Shown here one piece after another: positions 24,662 through 34,881 of a DNA stretch of 64,000 bases. Origin of the DNA: Apostichopus japonicus (taxonomy: Eukaryota; Echinodermata; Holothuroidea; Aspidochirotida; Stichopodidae); contig NC_092562.1 of NCBI RefSeq assembly GCF_037975245.1, forward strand, positions 11,850,001 to 11,914,000. The letters run 5' to 3'. Numbering within the stretch: position 1 is the first letter of the stretch; every line of letters begins with the position of its first letter. The notes under the pieces were generated by a model, which saw only the letters and a list, made by a program, of their open reading frames with translations, was not told the origin of the DNA and did no database searches. The translations under genes and the position numbers were made by a program.

Positions 24662-25440
24662 TCATACTAGCGCCCGCCAAAACCTGGTTTTCGTAAAGAA
24701 CCCCAGGCGTCCCACTAGCCAAACATACAGGGTTCGCCAGTATACTGCCGAGGGAATTCTTTGATATCCTACCTTTACAGTAATAATGCAAAATACACAT
24801 TTGCAAAATGCAAATTGCAAGATACACAGTACACAAGTTACACATTGAAATGTGTAGAGAGGGATATGTCGCAGCTGAATGGTTTCTTATATTACTACTT
24901 ACGCAAATATTTATGTCACTTTTCCAGCACCTTCAATGTGTAACTCAGTGTAAGTTGCATTATAACTGTATATAATTGCTGAAATGACTATTTTCAGATG
25001 CCTATTATAGAGCTTTAAAAGTAAACAATAACCAAACTTTTCTTTGGTAACTTTTGATTCGTAGGCCTGATTTTGGCTTTGAAATTTGGCCTTTTAAGTG
25101 GACAATATCTGCGTGTACAAATTTTGAAGAAATTCTGAGATAGTTGTGTATTTTCTAGTGGGTGATGTTCCATGGTATAAACTGAAAAATGAGTTTCAGT
25201 TTTAAATATTGCAACAGCACTAAAGAAATTCACTCCTCAACTGTTTGTGGAGTAGTCCGAGATTTTCCTGGGCCCTCACGATCAGATGCACCCTTCGGAA
25301 ATATCGCCTGTCTGGATATGTGATGAAGTTGCATCTAACCAGTAAAAAGCCTTAACTCATCTCATATTTGTACAATTAAGTTAGCTAGTTAATATGTCAC
25401 TAAAATATAAAAAATATTATTAATAGATGTCAGCTCATTC
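24662..25440. other. Intron sequence, nothing recognised
   Basis: Mixed AT-rich sequence upstream of the second half of Calx-beta 2. Short frames on both strands have no recognisable domain. Confidence 0.4.
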
Positions 25441-25462
25441 TTCTCCTCTTTTTTTTTTACAG

Positions 25463-25696
25463 TGGTCACCTCTCAAGACTCTGCTGCTGCATCTTCAGAC
25501 TTTGTTCACATTAACACTGCTGTTACAATATCTATTGGACAGGTTTGTACACCTGTGGATATAACCATTTTATATGACATGCCCATTGGACCTACTGAAG
25601 TATTCCATCTGGCTATAATTACAACTCAGTTACCATCATCCGTATACGTTGTTCCTGGGCATGGGATTGCTACTGTCAATATAATAGACAATGGTG
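25463..25696 (+). CDS. Exon: second half of Calx-beta module 2
   Basis: This 234-bp phase 1-1 exon follows a long T-tract acceptor (TTTTTTTTTACAG) and ends at GTAAAT. It encodes SSDFVHINTAVTISIGQVCT, then GPTEVFHLAIITTQLP, and ends VNIIDNGG. It matches the second-half exon of module 1, including IGQVCT, the TE-x-F segment and the closing D-N strand. The acidic calcium-site pattern is weaker (DMPIGPTEVF), so calcium binding is less certain here. Confidence 0.88.
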
Positions 25697-26691
25697 GTAA
25701 ATATCATATTTAAAATCAGATAAATTGCATTTTATAGAACACATATGATCTAAATTTAAAGTCAAGCTCTGCTAATAGAAAAAACCTGCTGTCTGTTTTC
25801 ATATATTCTGTTAAATTTAAGTGTTTTGATGAACAGTTTCTTTAAATGTATACCATTTTTTCTGCATGAATTGTTGTGCTTGCTAAGGATGAAGTAAGCT
25901 GTACTTTCTGTGGGTTGTGAGAATTAACTCCTTCAGTTCTACTTGTCTGTGCATGACTACATCCAAATTTAAACCACACCTGACTGATATTTGTAGTTTT
26001 ACTTGTGTAGATGATGGATCAGGGATATCCATGCTATTGGCATGCTTACTATTTAAGATAAATTTCAGGCAAACATTGTGAATACAATGTAATTTAACTT
26101 TGATTATTTTAATGTACTTTCCCAGCACTTAATGGTCAATACATTGTATTAACTGCCCAGCAACATATATACACAAAAGAAATACAGACACACATACATG
26201 AGTGGTCTTCAGGCAAAGTCAGAAAAACAAAATAAAAGTTGGAATGGTCCATTTTCATATTGACAGACATCTCAATAATAAATGTTTAATCTTTAAATCG
26301 ACACATTTCAATCTGATTAAGATATTGTAACAGATGTACGTAGATGCAGGTGCATATGACAAGGTCAAACTTAATATCAGACATTTGACTGAACTGTAAG
26401 TTAAGGTTTTTTTTTCTGCCTGTGGTCAGAGGATGTTAAACGTTTCTCTGAATTCACAGGTTTGACTATAAAAGGGTTATTTTGAATGACTAGTTATTGA
26501 ATTGCATAGAAATAACTTCATATCTTCAAATTTAGTTGATCTTGCCATATAATAGTTTGTACTAGAAAGTGTGGCTGAATGTAGATTGCTGACTATCTTA
26601 TTGCTGACTTATTGCTATCTTATTGCTGACTTACTTATACAAGATAAAGGTCGAGTATATTTTAAGTAGAACATATTGATTCCATTCTCAG

Positions 26692-26934
26692 ACACTCAGC
26701 GTCCAGTGATATCCAACTGTCCTCTTGACATCTCAAGGATTATTGCTCGTGGGAGCTCTACAAGTGCTTCTTGGGTACCACCCACAGCATCTGATAATAC
26801 TGGAGATGTAACTCTTACATCATCTCATCAGCCTGGAGATACTTTCTCTCAAGGGTCAACTACAGTCACTTACACTGCCATGGATGTTGCAGGAAATACA
26901 GAGCAGTGTCAGTTTGTTATCACTGTCATAATTG
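26692..26934 (+). CDS. Exon: HYR domain 1
   Basis: This 243-bp phase 1-1 exon encodes one complete hyalin repeat: RPVISNCPLDI at the start, SWVPPTASDNTGDVTLTSS, then PGDTFSQGSTTVTYTAMD, AGNTEQCQF and a final beta strand. The two cysteines and the PTASDN, GSTTV-Y and D-x-AGN motifs are diagnostic. HYR modules are immunoglobulin-like, occur in secreted and adhesive proteins, and were named after sea urchin hyalin. Donor GTGAGT is consensus. Confidence 0.95.
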
Positions 26935-26939
26935 GTGAG

Positions 26940-28090
26940 TACTACAGGACAACTAAGCTTGGAAAGTAGGACATATCAGTACAAAACTAACTTAAACATG
27001 CAAATAGAATGGAATGGATGGTTTACACTTTACAAGATTCATAAAGATAGAGAAACTTGAACTATAGATCCAGAAAGCACTTGATAGAAAGACATATTTC
27101 AGCCTCCTGCAATTTTTCTTTCCAGACTGAAGATAACTTTTGATTCCTTTGTCCGTTTATTTAAAGTTGTGTATTTTCACTATGTTATCAATAGGTGTTG
27201 TCTTCTTCTTGTTCTCTATAAATGGATCTAGGTATGAAAAGGCTTGCTCAGGTTGTCAATCTTTATGTCCAGTATACCTGGATTATGAGTTTTGCCTAAT
27301 GGCTTATATTGATGTTATAGGTGGCTATAGTAGAACCCTCAGCTACATCACAAATGTACTTTATTAAAAGGAGAGTGAAAGTCTGATGTGTCATTGTTGA
27401 GTACCATTTAGTAGAACATGTACACCATGCAGGTTTCTTCACAAAACTAACTTCTAACCTCTTCAGATGCAGAACAAAGGAATTTAAAACAAGGTTATTT
27501 GTGCAGTTCTATGTACAGTGGTCAGCCATATTGGAGTAAAATCTGGTCATGTTGCAAGTTGACATCATGCAGCCCTTAAAAATCAAATGTGCATGATAGT
27601 ATCTAGGTTATGCGAACTTCAAGGCAACCAACACACAAAGCTACTGGCTTCATAGGTATTGCACAAATTCAGTACATTAGTGTTATTGCACAGCTGCAAA
27701 GTAGTATGTTTCTTCCGTATTGAATTAACTCATGATAAATTTTCATTTCGTTTATTTATTTTTGTTCAATCACTTATTTATTTTTGTTTAATCACAACAT
27801 TAGTATGACATATAACATAGAAGGAGATGAGAAACACAACTTTTAAAAGGAAGCTAGAAGCTAAAAGACCCTATATGGCTTGTAGGGTAGTGACACTCCC
27901 TGAAAAAAAACAGAACTATACAATTAGAAAGAGAACCACAAAAAAAAACAAAAACAGAACCACTCCTTCCTCTCCCTTCCCTCACCTCCCCCCTCCCTCC
28001 TCAGTTATAACAAGTGCAAGCAATACTTGAGTAGAAGACAAAACAGAAGACAAAAGTTCTAGTACATGTATAAAATCATTGAAAGTGGAA
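26940..28090. other. Intron sequence, nothing recognised
   Basis: Start of the 22.4 kb intron between the two HYR exons. A purine-rich stretch near 27890-27960 gives a basic 67-codon frame that looks like low-complexity noise. No exon with HYR-like text was seen, though I could not search exhaustively. Confidence 0.4.
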
Positions 28091-28093
28091 AGA

Positions 28094-28540
28094 TCAGTGC
28101 GGACACAGAATGTTAAGTTTTATATTTCTTACAAATAGACAAATTCCCCCACCCCTTTGGTTTGTTCGTTTTTGTTCAACGAGGGTAAAGTCATCAGTAT
28201 GAATATGGGGTGATGGTTGATCATTAAACCAAGTTGCAGTGAATCCAATAACAGAAAAGTTGTGATTTAGTGTTTTGAGATAGTCATGAATATCCTCAAA
28301 GTTCTTGTTCAGAATTCTACTATTATGGTGGAAGATGTTTAAACCATCATTAGCTAGACTCTTAAAGTCCTCAGCATCAAAATAACTACAATACACCCAT
28401 CAACCTTATCAAAATGCAAAGAAAACTCCTCTGTTTCAAAGTTACCTGTTAACCTAAAAATTCATTTGTATCAGATACGCTCTGAAAGGGATATGCATTA
28501 TCATTACTTAAAGTATCATAGGATGACAAAAAACACAGTG
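28094..28540 (-). pseudogene. Non-LTR retrotransposon endonuclease fragment
   Basis: Read on the minus strand, about 100 codons (28396 to 28094) resemble the start of the AP-type endonuclease of a LINE ORF2: LNIFHHNSRILNKNF (IFHxNxRSLxKN motif), then FSVIGFTATWFND (normally ET-W) and GGGICLFVRN. The catalytic glutamate of the ETW motif appears replaced, which implies decay. A short upstream frame with PFQSVSDTNEFL could be the same ORF. It is antisense to the host gene, inside its long intron. CR1/L2-like affiliation is likely but unproven. Confidence 0.6.
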
Positions 28541-29210
28541 TATGAGTTTCCCAACAACATATATGTGACTTGGAAAGAAGAAAGGGCTGCAATATAATCA
28601 GATATGTAAACTGACCCAAGTTCACTCTTAGAGTCATATTGATAACCAGACTAATGGTATGTCATAAATGTGACAGTTGTTTACATTGTAAGCTGTAATT
28701 TTGCAAAAACAAATCAAAAGGGAATTTACTGACAGGGTATAAAAATGGTATACATATATGTGAAATGTTCATATGTGGTGTGTGTTTACAAACTTCAGTG
28801 CCTCTTGTTCAGATGTAAAATATTCTACAATATTTTATTAATTTTAACATTAATTGTAATTATAATCAAAGTGGTGGTTGAACTTGAGGACTTGTGATTT
28901 AATAGCATGTAAGGTTTGTCATAAAATTGTGAAAATTACTTATTGTTCCTTGTAAATTGATACCATTGATCTTATGACATATTGTGTATAGCCTAACATT
29001 TGGCGTAGTTCTACAATAAGGTTCAAAGAAGCCATGAGAGATGCATCTTTATAATCTTGGCAATTTTCATGCAAGTTTCATTGACATTGGTTTAGGAAGG
29101 TAGATGCAACCATTTTGTTATTGATTAATTCACATCCTTAATAGTCATTTCTTAAATCATACCTAAAGTTCAAGAAAGTGAGTATTCAGCCTACAAATAT
29201 GATGCCAAAA

Positions 29211-29376
29211 GCTACAATCCTCGACAAAAATGATGGGACAGTATGAGCAGCAACGAGCGATATTGGTTTAAGCGCACCCCTTCCCCCCGTTCAATGTTGT
29301 AGCCAAAAGCGCTCAGAAACTGCAACTTTGATACGGGGAGTGGGGTGTCCCATCTATTTTCGTCGACGATTGTAGC
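29211..29376. mobile_element. Small palindromic element with ~30-bp inverted ends
   Basis: GCTACAATCCTCGACAAAAA at the left pairs with the complement of TTTTCGTCGACGATTGTAGC at the right, and the match continues through GATGGGACA against TGTCCCATC. The element is about 166 bp and non-coding. I saw no clear target-site duplication. It could be a MITE or a stable transcribed hairpin. Confidence 0.6.
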
Positions 29377-29389
29377 CTTGGATAAACCT

Positions 29390-30800
29390 GTTTTAACTTA
29401 AAACTATTTTTTTTATGCCTTTGAACTCTCATTATTGTTGTACTACTGTAGGCCTATATACAACATATAGATCACAGAAACTCAGATGTGTCATTGTTTA
29501 ATAGTGGCAAGGGTATTTTTACTTTCTGGCAAGTAGAATTGTAGTCATGCTTGCCAAATAGAGATTTTGTAAAGACTTACTGATAACCTACCTGCTAGTT
29601 TAATTGGCTTGATCTTTGTAAACAATGTAAAAAATGTATCTTATGAATTCATTCTTTTGTAATCATAACTGAATGATTTTTTTATTAGGATATGAAAATA
29701 TAACATATATGCAGGACTAATTAACAAGTATTTGCCAATAAACTGGTTAATTTGTTAAAAAATCTTGGTTAAAGACTTTAATAGGTTTCAAAATACTGGA
29801 AAATTTTTGAAAACATTGGCATCTCTGTTATTACATCTTTTGAATGTCTGTTAAAACTTTGTGAAACTCATGTAATTTTATTTCAATTTTCTGTCATTCT
29901 TTTACAAATTAAGACAACACATGCCAATCAAGAGGCAGAATGGTTCATAATTAGCTGAATTTAGTTTTGTTTGCTTCTCATCAGCTATAATAGTATTTAA
30001 CTTTAACACTTCAGAGATGGTATAAAGGCTTAATGTTAACACTGAAATGTGGATTAAAATGTAAATAAAATTTCACTTAGTACAACAATCGTTTAATGCG
30101 CTCTGCCATAAGTTCATTGCACATAAGAGCTCAATGATGCATACTATTGGGGAGAATGCTTCCAGTCAAGCATGTTCCATAGAACGCCATTCAAACAATT
30201 GGAACTGTAAAATTTCTTTCAAAATGTTGGTAATTTGCCCGCCCCCAGCTTGTGTAAATGGCTATGAAATTTATTCATGGGAATTATTTTATTATATATC
30301 AAAATAATGGGAAAACTTTACATTGCAGACAATAAATTATCCGGTACTGCATCCCAATAACTGCTATGCAAATGGTCAAGTTGCTATACAAGGGTAAAGA
30401 TGTATAACCCTTTTTGCATACAGGTACCATAGTATATTTATGAGAGAAAAAGTCTTCAAAACTGCTTCACAAAAGTTGAACTAAATTGTTCCCTGCATTG
30501 TCAAATATTATATAAATTGGCTTACTATACACATTGAAGTAATTTACATACACATAACTGAGTACATTTTGTTTGACATTTACTATGTGATATATTTCAC
30601 ATTTGGACCAACTAAGACTGCTTGCCATTCAGAAAATACATTGATGGCCTTATCAATCAGCTGTGGCCATAAAAAGTTAAAACTTAACAGACTATATTGA
30701 TAGAGTAAACTACATGAAACAACTAGAAATTATGTTTTTCACCATAACTGTATACCCTAGAAGAAACAGATCATCTGCACCTAAAAAGGCAGTGCCCTTA
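29390..30800. other. Intron sequence, nothing recognised
   Basis: Very AT-rich. No open frame, repeat end or RNA gene was recognised. Confidence 0.4.
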
Positions 30801-30810
30801 TCCTTTTTCT

Positions 30811-31245
30811 CACTCATTGACCTCACTCATTGACCTCTCTCATTGACCTCCCTCATTGACCTCCCTTATTGACCTCCCTCATTGACCTCCCTCATTGACC
30901 TCCCTCATTGACCTCCCTCATTGACCTCCCTCATTGACCTCCCTCATTGACCTCCCTCATTGACCTCCCTCATTGACCTTCCTCATTGACCTCCCTCATT
31001 GACCTCCCTCATTGACCTCCCTCATTGACCGCCCTCATTTACCTTCCTCATTGACCTCACTCATTGACCTCCCTCATTTACCTCCCTCATTGACCTCTCT
31101 TATTACCTCCCTCACTGACTTCCCTCATTGACCTCCCTCATTGACCTCCCTCATTGACCTCCCTCATTTACCTTCCTCATTTACCTTCCTCATTTACCTT
31201 CCTCATTTACCTCCCTCATTTACCTCCCTCATTAACCTCCCTCAA
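30811..31245 (+). repeat. 13-bp minisatellite, CATTGACCTCCCT
   Basis: About 33 tandem copies of the 13-mer CATTGACCTCCCT. Point variants become commoner to the right, with CATTTACCTTCCT dominating near 31165-31230. Copy number should be polymorphic. Confidence 0.95.
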
Positions 31246-31438
31246 AAGGAGCACGAATGGTGCATACTATACTACTGACTGCTTTACTTAACAGTTAACA
31301 ATTTGTTTGGAGTTTGAAACAGGGATATTACATTCTTCTGACTATATATCCTCTATTAAATCTTCATTTCTTAAAAATAATTCTACCTGTGGGAGACATG
31401 ATCAAGTCAAATAACTTGTTATTCAGGCTTGCTGTGTA

Positions 31439-32738
31439 CGGCGGGCCACCAGTCTCAAATCATGGGGAATCGATTTATACCAATTTAAATTGACATACCA
31501 ATTTCCTTTGACTAATACCAGTTTCCAGCAGCTTAAATTGACTTCTACCGATTTAAATCGACATATACCAGTTTAATTCTACATATCATCGATTTAAATT
31601 GATATATACTAGTTTAATTCAACATATCATCGATTTAAATCGACATATATCAACTTAAATCGATGATAAGTAAAATAAATCGGTATATGTCAATTTAAAT
31701 CGACATACAGTTTAAATCGATGATACGTCAAATTAAATCGGTATATATGTCAATTTAAAATTGACATATACCTATTTAATTTGACTTATACCAGTTTAAA
31801 TTGACATATACTGATTTAAATGGACAGAAACCAATTTAAATCGATGATATTTAAAATAAATCGGTATATGTCAATTTAAAGTGACATCTCTCAGTTTAAA
31901 TCGATGATATGTCAAATTAAATGGGTAGAAGTCAATTTCCTTGGACTTATACCAGTTTCTAGCAACTTAAATTGACATATATCTATTTAAATCGACATAT
32001 CATGGATTTAGCTCATTAACTTATTCCAAATCCCGATTTCAGTGATGATTGACATGTGAAGATACATCACATGCAGTCACCTGACAAGGTGGGCGAATAA
32101 TTAAAAAGTTCCAAAATTACCAAGCTAGCAAAGGTTGTCATCATGATTATGTCAATGGTTATGATGGACAATTACTTGCAAAAACATTTGGTGTAATAAT
32201 AAGGCTGAAAAACTGATATGTCAATGACGCGCAATTATCTCAATGCAAACTGGGCTTGTCTACTCAAACACGTGGAGCTATAGTATATACTTTAAGCCAA
32301 ATACACACATAACTGCATAGTCCTACAGTACGTACACAGATGCAACTACCTACTCCAGTTACACCATAAACAAAGATGATATTGTTCTACAGTGAGGCCT
32401 ACTGTTAGGTTACATTTTACTGTAGCTAAATATATATTTTGGGGGATTAACAAGTACAGTATTCAAGCTCAAATCATGCATTCCACTGTGCTTGTGTTTA
32501 TTTTCAATTATTTGCACGCCTTGTCAGGTGACTACATGTGATGTATCTCCACATGTCAATCATCACCAAAATCGGCATTTGGAATATGATTATATACCGA
32601 TTTATTTTACATATCGATTTAAATTGGTATATGTCGATTTAAATCAGTAGAAGTCAATTTAAGCTGCTAGAAACTGGTATAAGTCGATTTAAATCAGTAT
32701 ATATCGATTCCCCACGTTTTGAGACTGATGTCCCACCA
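31439..32738. mobile_element. Foldback element built of TTTAAATCGA palindromes
   Basis: A 1.3 kb block has inverted ends. CACCAGTCTCAAATC then GGGGAATCGAT at 31448-31474 pairs with ATCGATTCCCC and GAGACTGATG at 32701-32730. TA lies immediately outside both ends (31437-31438 and 32739-32740), so a TA duplication is possible. Inside, arrays of roughly 18-20-bp units such as AATTTAAATTGACATATACC are each near-palindromic. A second inverted pair (about 32025-32090 and 32512-32590, sharing GATGTATC, CAGGTGACT and TTGTCAGG words) encloses a unique core. No protein recognised. Confidence 0.75.
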
Positions 32739-32744
32739 TAGCTA

Positions 32745-33835
32745 TGTAGTTCCATGTTATTTCTGTAAGACGACTGCTTGGTTGACTTGTAATTTGAACT
32801 TTGCAACAGTTTGCAACAGTGTGTGAAGAATAGCCTGTGAGAATGACCTCTATTGTAGGAGCTGATTCCTATTTCTGCTCTTTAACATTTCTCTGTGGTA
32901 CCTAGATTGAAAATTTGTAGAAGGTTGTTCTGTTATTGTATGGGTGCAACTTTCGTGAGCAAGTTTTGATTAGCATAATTAGTGATATGAAGGTTATTTT
33001 AGCAGAGGAATGCTTTATGTTACGTTTTTGTTATTTTATTGCATGAATGAAAACCAAAAAGTTTTTACTATGTGGCATAGTTTATTCATAATAATAATTA
33101 CAAGGATCTATGGCATAAAATAAGTTTGTGGCAGTATAGATTTTATGACAATCCAAATCTATGAACATATGATGGCTTGTGTGAGTATGTATATGTGTGT
33201 GTGCCGCCTTCTTGTAACACTCAAATCTTAAAAACTTGTGTATCATTGGCAACCCTTATTCTGGGCATGAAGGTTGCAGATGTCAATGCATGGTGCACTT
33301 AAATAGGTCGAACATAGAAACTGCCACCATAACACAAGCACTATAGTGTAATCGGGGTTAATTCTAGTCACCTATTCTTAAGAGAAATTTTGATTGGAGT
33401 GACATGACAAATCAGACATAGAGGTTCAAAAAGCTGGAACTGACAATCCTAATCAAGAATAAATAACTCATACCCTATCAAATGTAAGGAAAAATAAATG
33501 ACTTCTGTCTTTATTCAGCCAACATGATGCTTTTTTTTGTGAAGAAAGTGTGAGAATGTGACCTAATGTTACAACTTTCTCCAATCCATCATCCCTCTAC
33601 AGTATATGCTGAAAGTAACTTACCAAGAAAGCTGTATGTGTGCATGAAATGCAGAAGCTTCCAGAAAGTTTTTGTCAGTGGACATGGTATAGCCAATTAG
33701 ATAATGCGATTGAATGATATGAAGCTGAAAGAGTACTGTACATATTGTCCTTTTTCATTGGCTGAAATATTGTAATTGAGAAAAGAAAGTTGAGCTGCCC
33801 AAGATAAGACAATAGGACCTCTGTAAGAATGAGGA
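32745..33835. other. Intron sequence, nothing recognised
   Basis: AT-rich sequence with a GT-rich patch near 33180-33205. No frame or transposon end recognised. Confidence 0.4.
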
Positions 33836-33841
33836 AAGAAA

Positions 33842-34780
33842 GAAGCAGGTCACTTCGCCCAACAGCCATTTCGCCCAACTGCCATTTCGCCCAACCTTAC
33901 CAGTTTGCCCAACCGGCCTGGTCATTTCGCCCAACCAGCCTAGTCATTTCGCCCAACCAGCCTGGTCATTTCGCCCAACCAGCCTGGTCATTTCGCCCAA
34001 CCTTGATTAAATATGATACTTTAGTAAGGAAACGTTCGGGAATTGTTAACATTACGGGATACGACCGAATATTAAGGAAACTTGAAGTCGTGGTTAAATT
34101 GATTACATATGTGATAACATATGTGGTTACATTGATATGTTTGTTTTAATTTAACAAGGAAACCTTCGGGAATTGTTAGTCGGTAGGATTGATCAGTGTT
34201 TTAGGGGTTAGGTTTGATAGGTTTTTATGGAGACCGATTCCCCTTTGTTTGTATAACATTAAATGAACACATGTAGAACTAGATAAATGCCTAACTGCTG
34301 TGAACAATACCCTTGATTAATGCCTGGCGGACTTGATAAATGCTTGACAGAAGTCATCAAGCAGAACAATAGCTGTGGATTAATAAACCAAATTGAACTA
34401 GTGAAATAGAAAAGGTGATATTATTCCACACCAATTCCCCTTTGTTTGTGTAATAAAATAACTTCCATTGTATGCGTAACCGCCTAAAGTAGTGTAATCC
34501 TCCCATTATACCCGAAATAACTGATTAGACTCCTATCGATATTGAGCGGACCTCACTTTATTTACCTACCACGAAGTAACATAACCCAAAATGAATCAAA
34601 TTGAACTAGTGAAATAGAAAAAGTAATATTATTCTGACTGAATATTAGTTTAAAAAATGGTTGGGCGAAATGACCAACAAGGTTCGGCGAAATGACCATG
34701 CTGGTTGGGCGAAATGACCAGGCATGTTGGGCGAAATGGCAGTTGGGCGTAATGGTTGTTGGATGAAATGACCAGAAAGC
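33842..34780. mobile_element. Element with inverted minisatellite arms, copy 1
   Basis: Both ends are made of 22-bp units of the type GGTCATTTCGCCCAACCAGC. They are direct on the left (about 33847-34002) and inverted on the right (about 34659-34775), enclosing about 650 bp of unique sequence. The left terminus reads GAAGCAGGTCACTTCGCCC; the right, in inverse, reads GCTTTCTGGTCATTTC. A second copy in the opposite orientation (61379-62971) has the same two distinct termini and a clean 9-bp target duplication. Here flanking AAAGAAA occurs on both sides, so the duplication is imperfect. No transposase; reading frames through the arms are simple peptide repeats. Confidence 0.75.
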
Positions 34781-34881
34781 AAAGAAACCAACCACTCATA
34801 AATACAACAACGATGAATTCAATATTATAGGGTTTAAAACATCAGTAACCTAGTTAATTTTTGATACAGGTTAGACTTACA

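Noticed and set aside
33847-34002. CRISPR-like regularly repeated 22-mers
   Set aside because: Units are directly tandem with no unique spacers, lie in an animal genome and form arms of an inverted-repeat element.
33829-34149. 106-codon frame with repeated HFAQPAWSFRPT-like peptide
   Set aside because: It is a translation of the minisatellite arm. The same peptide appears from the inverted arms at 34562-34795 and 62802-63014.
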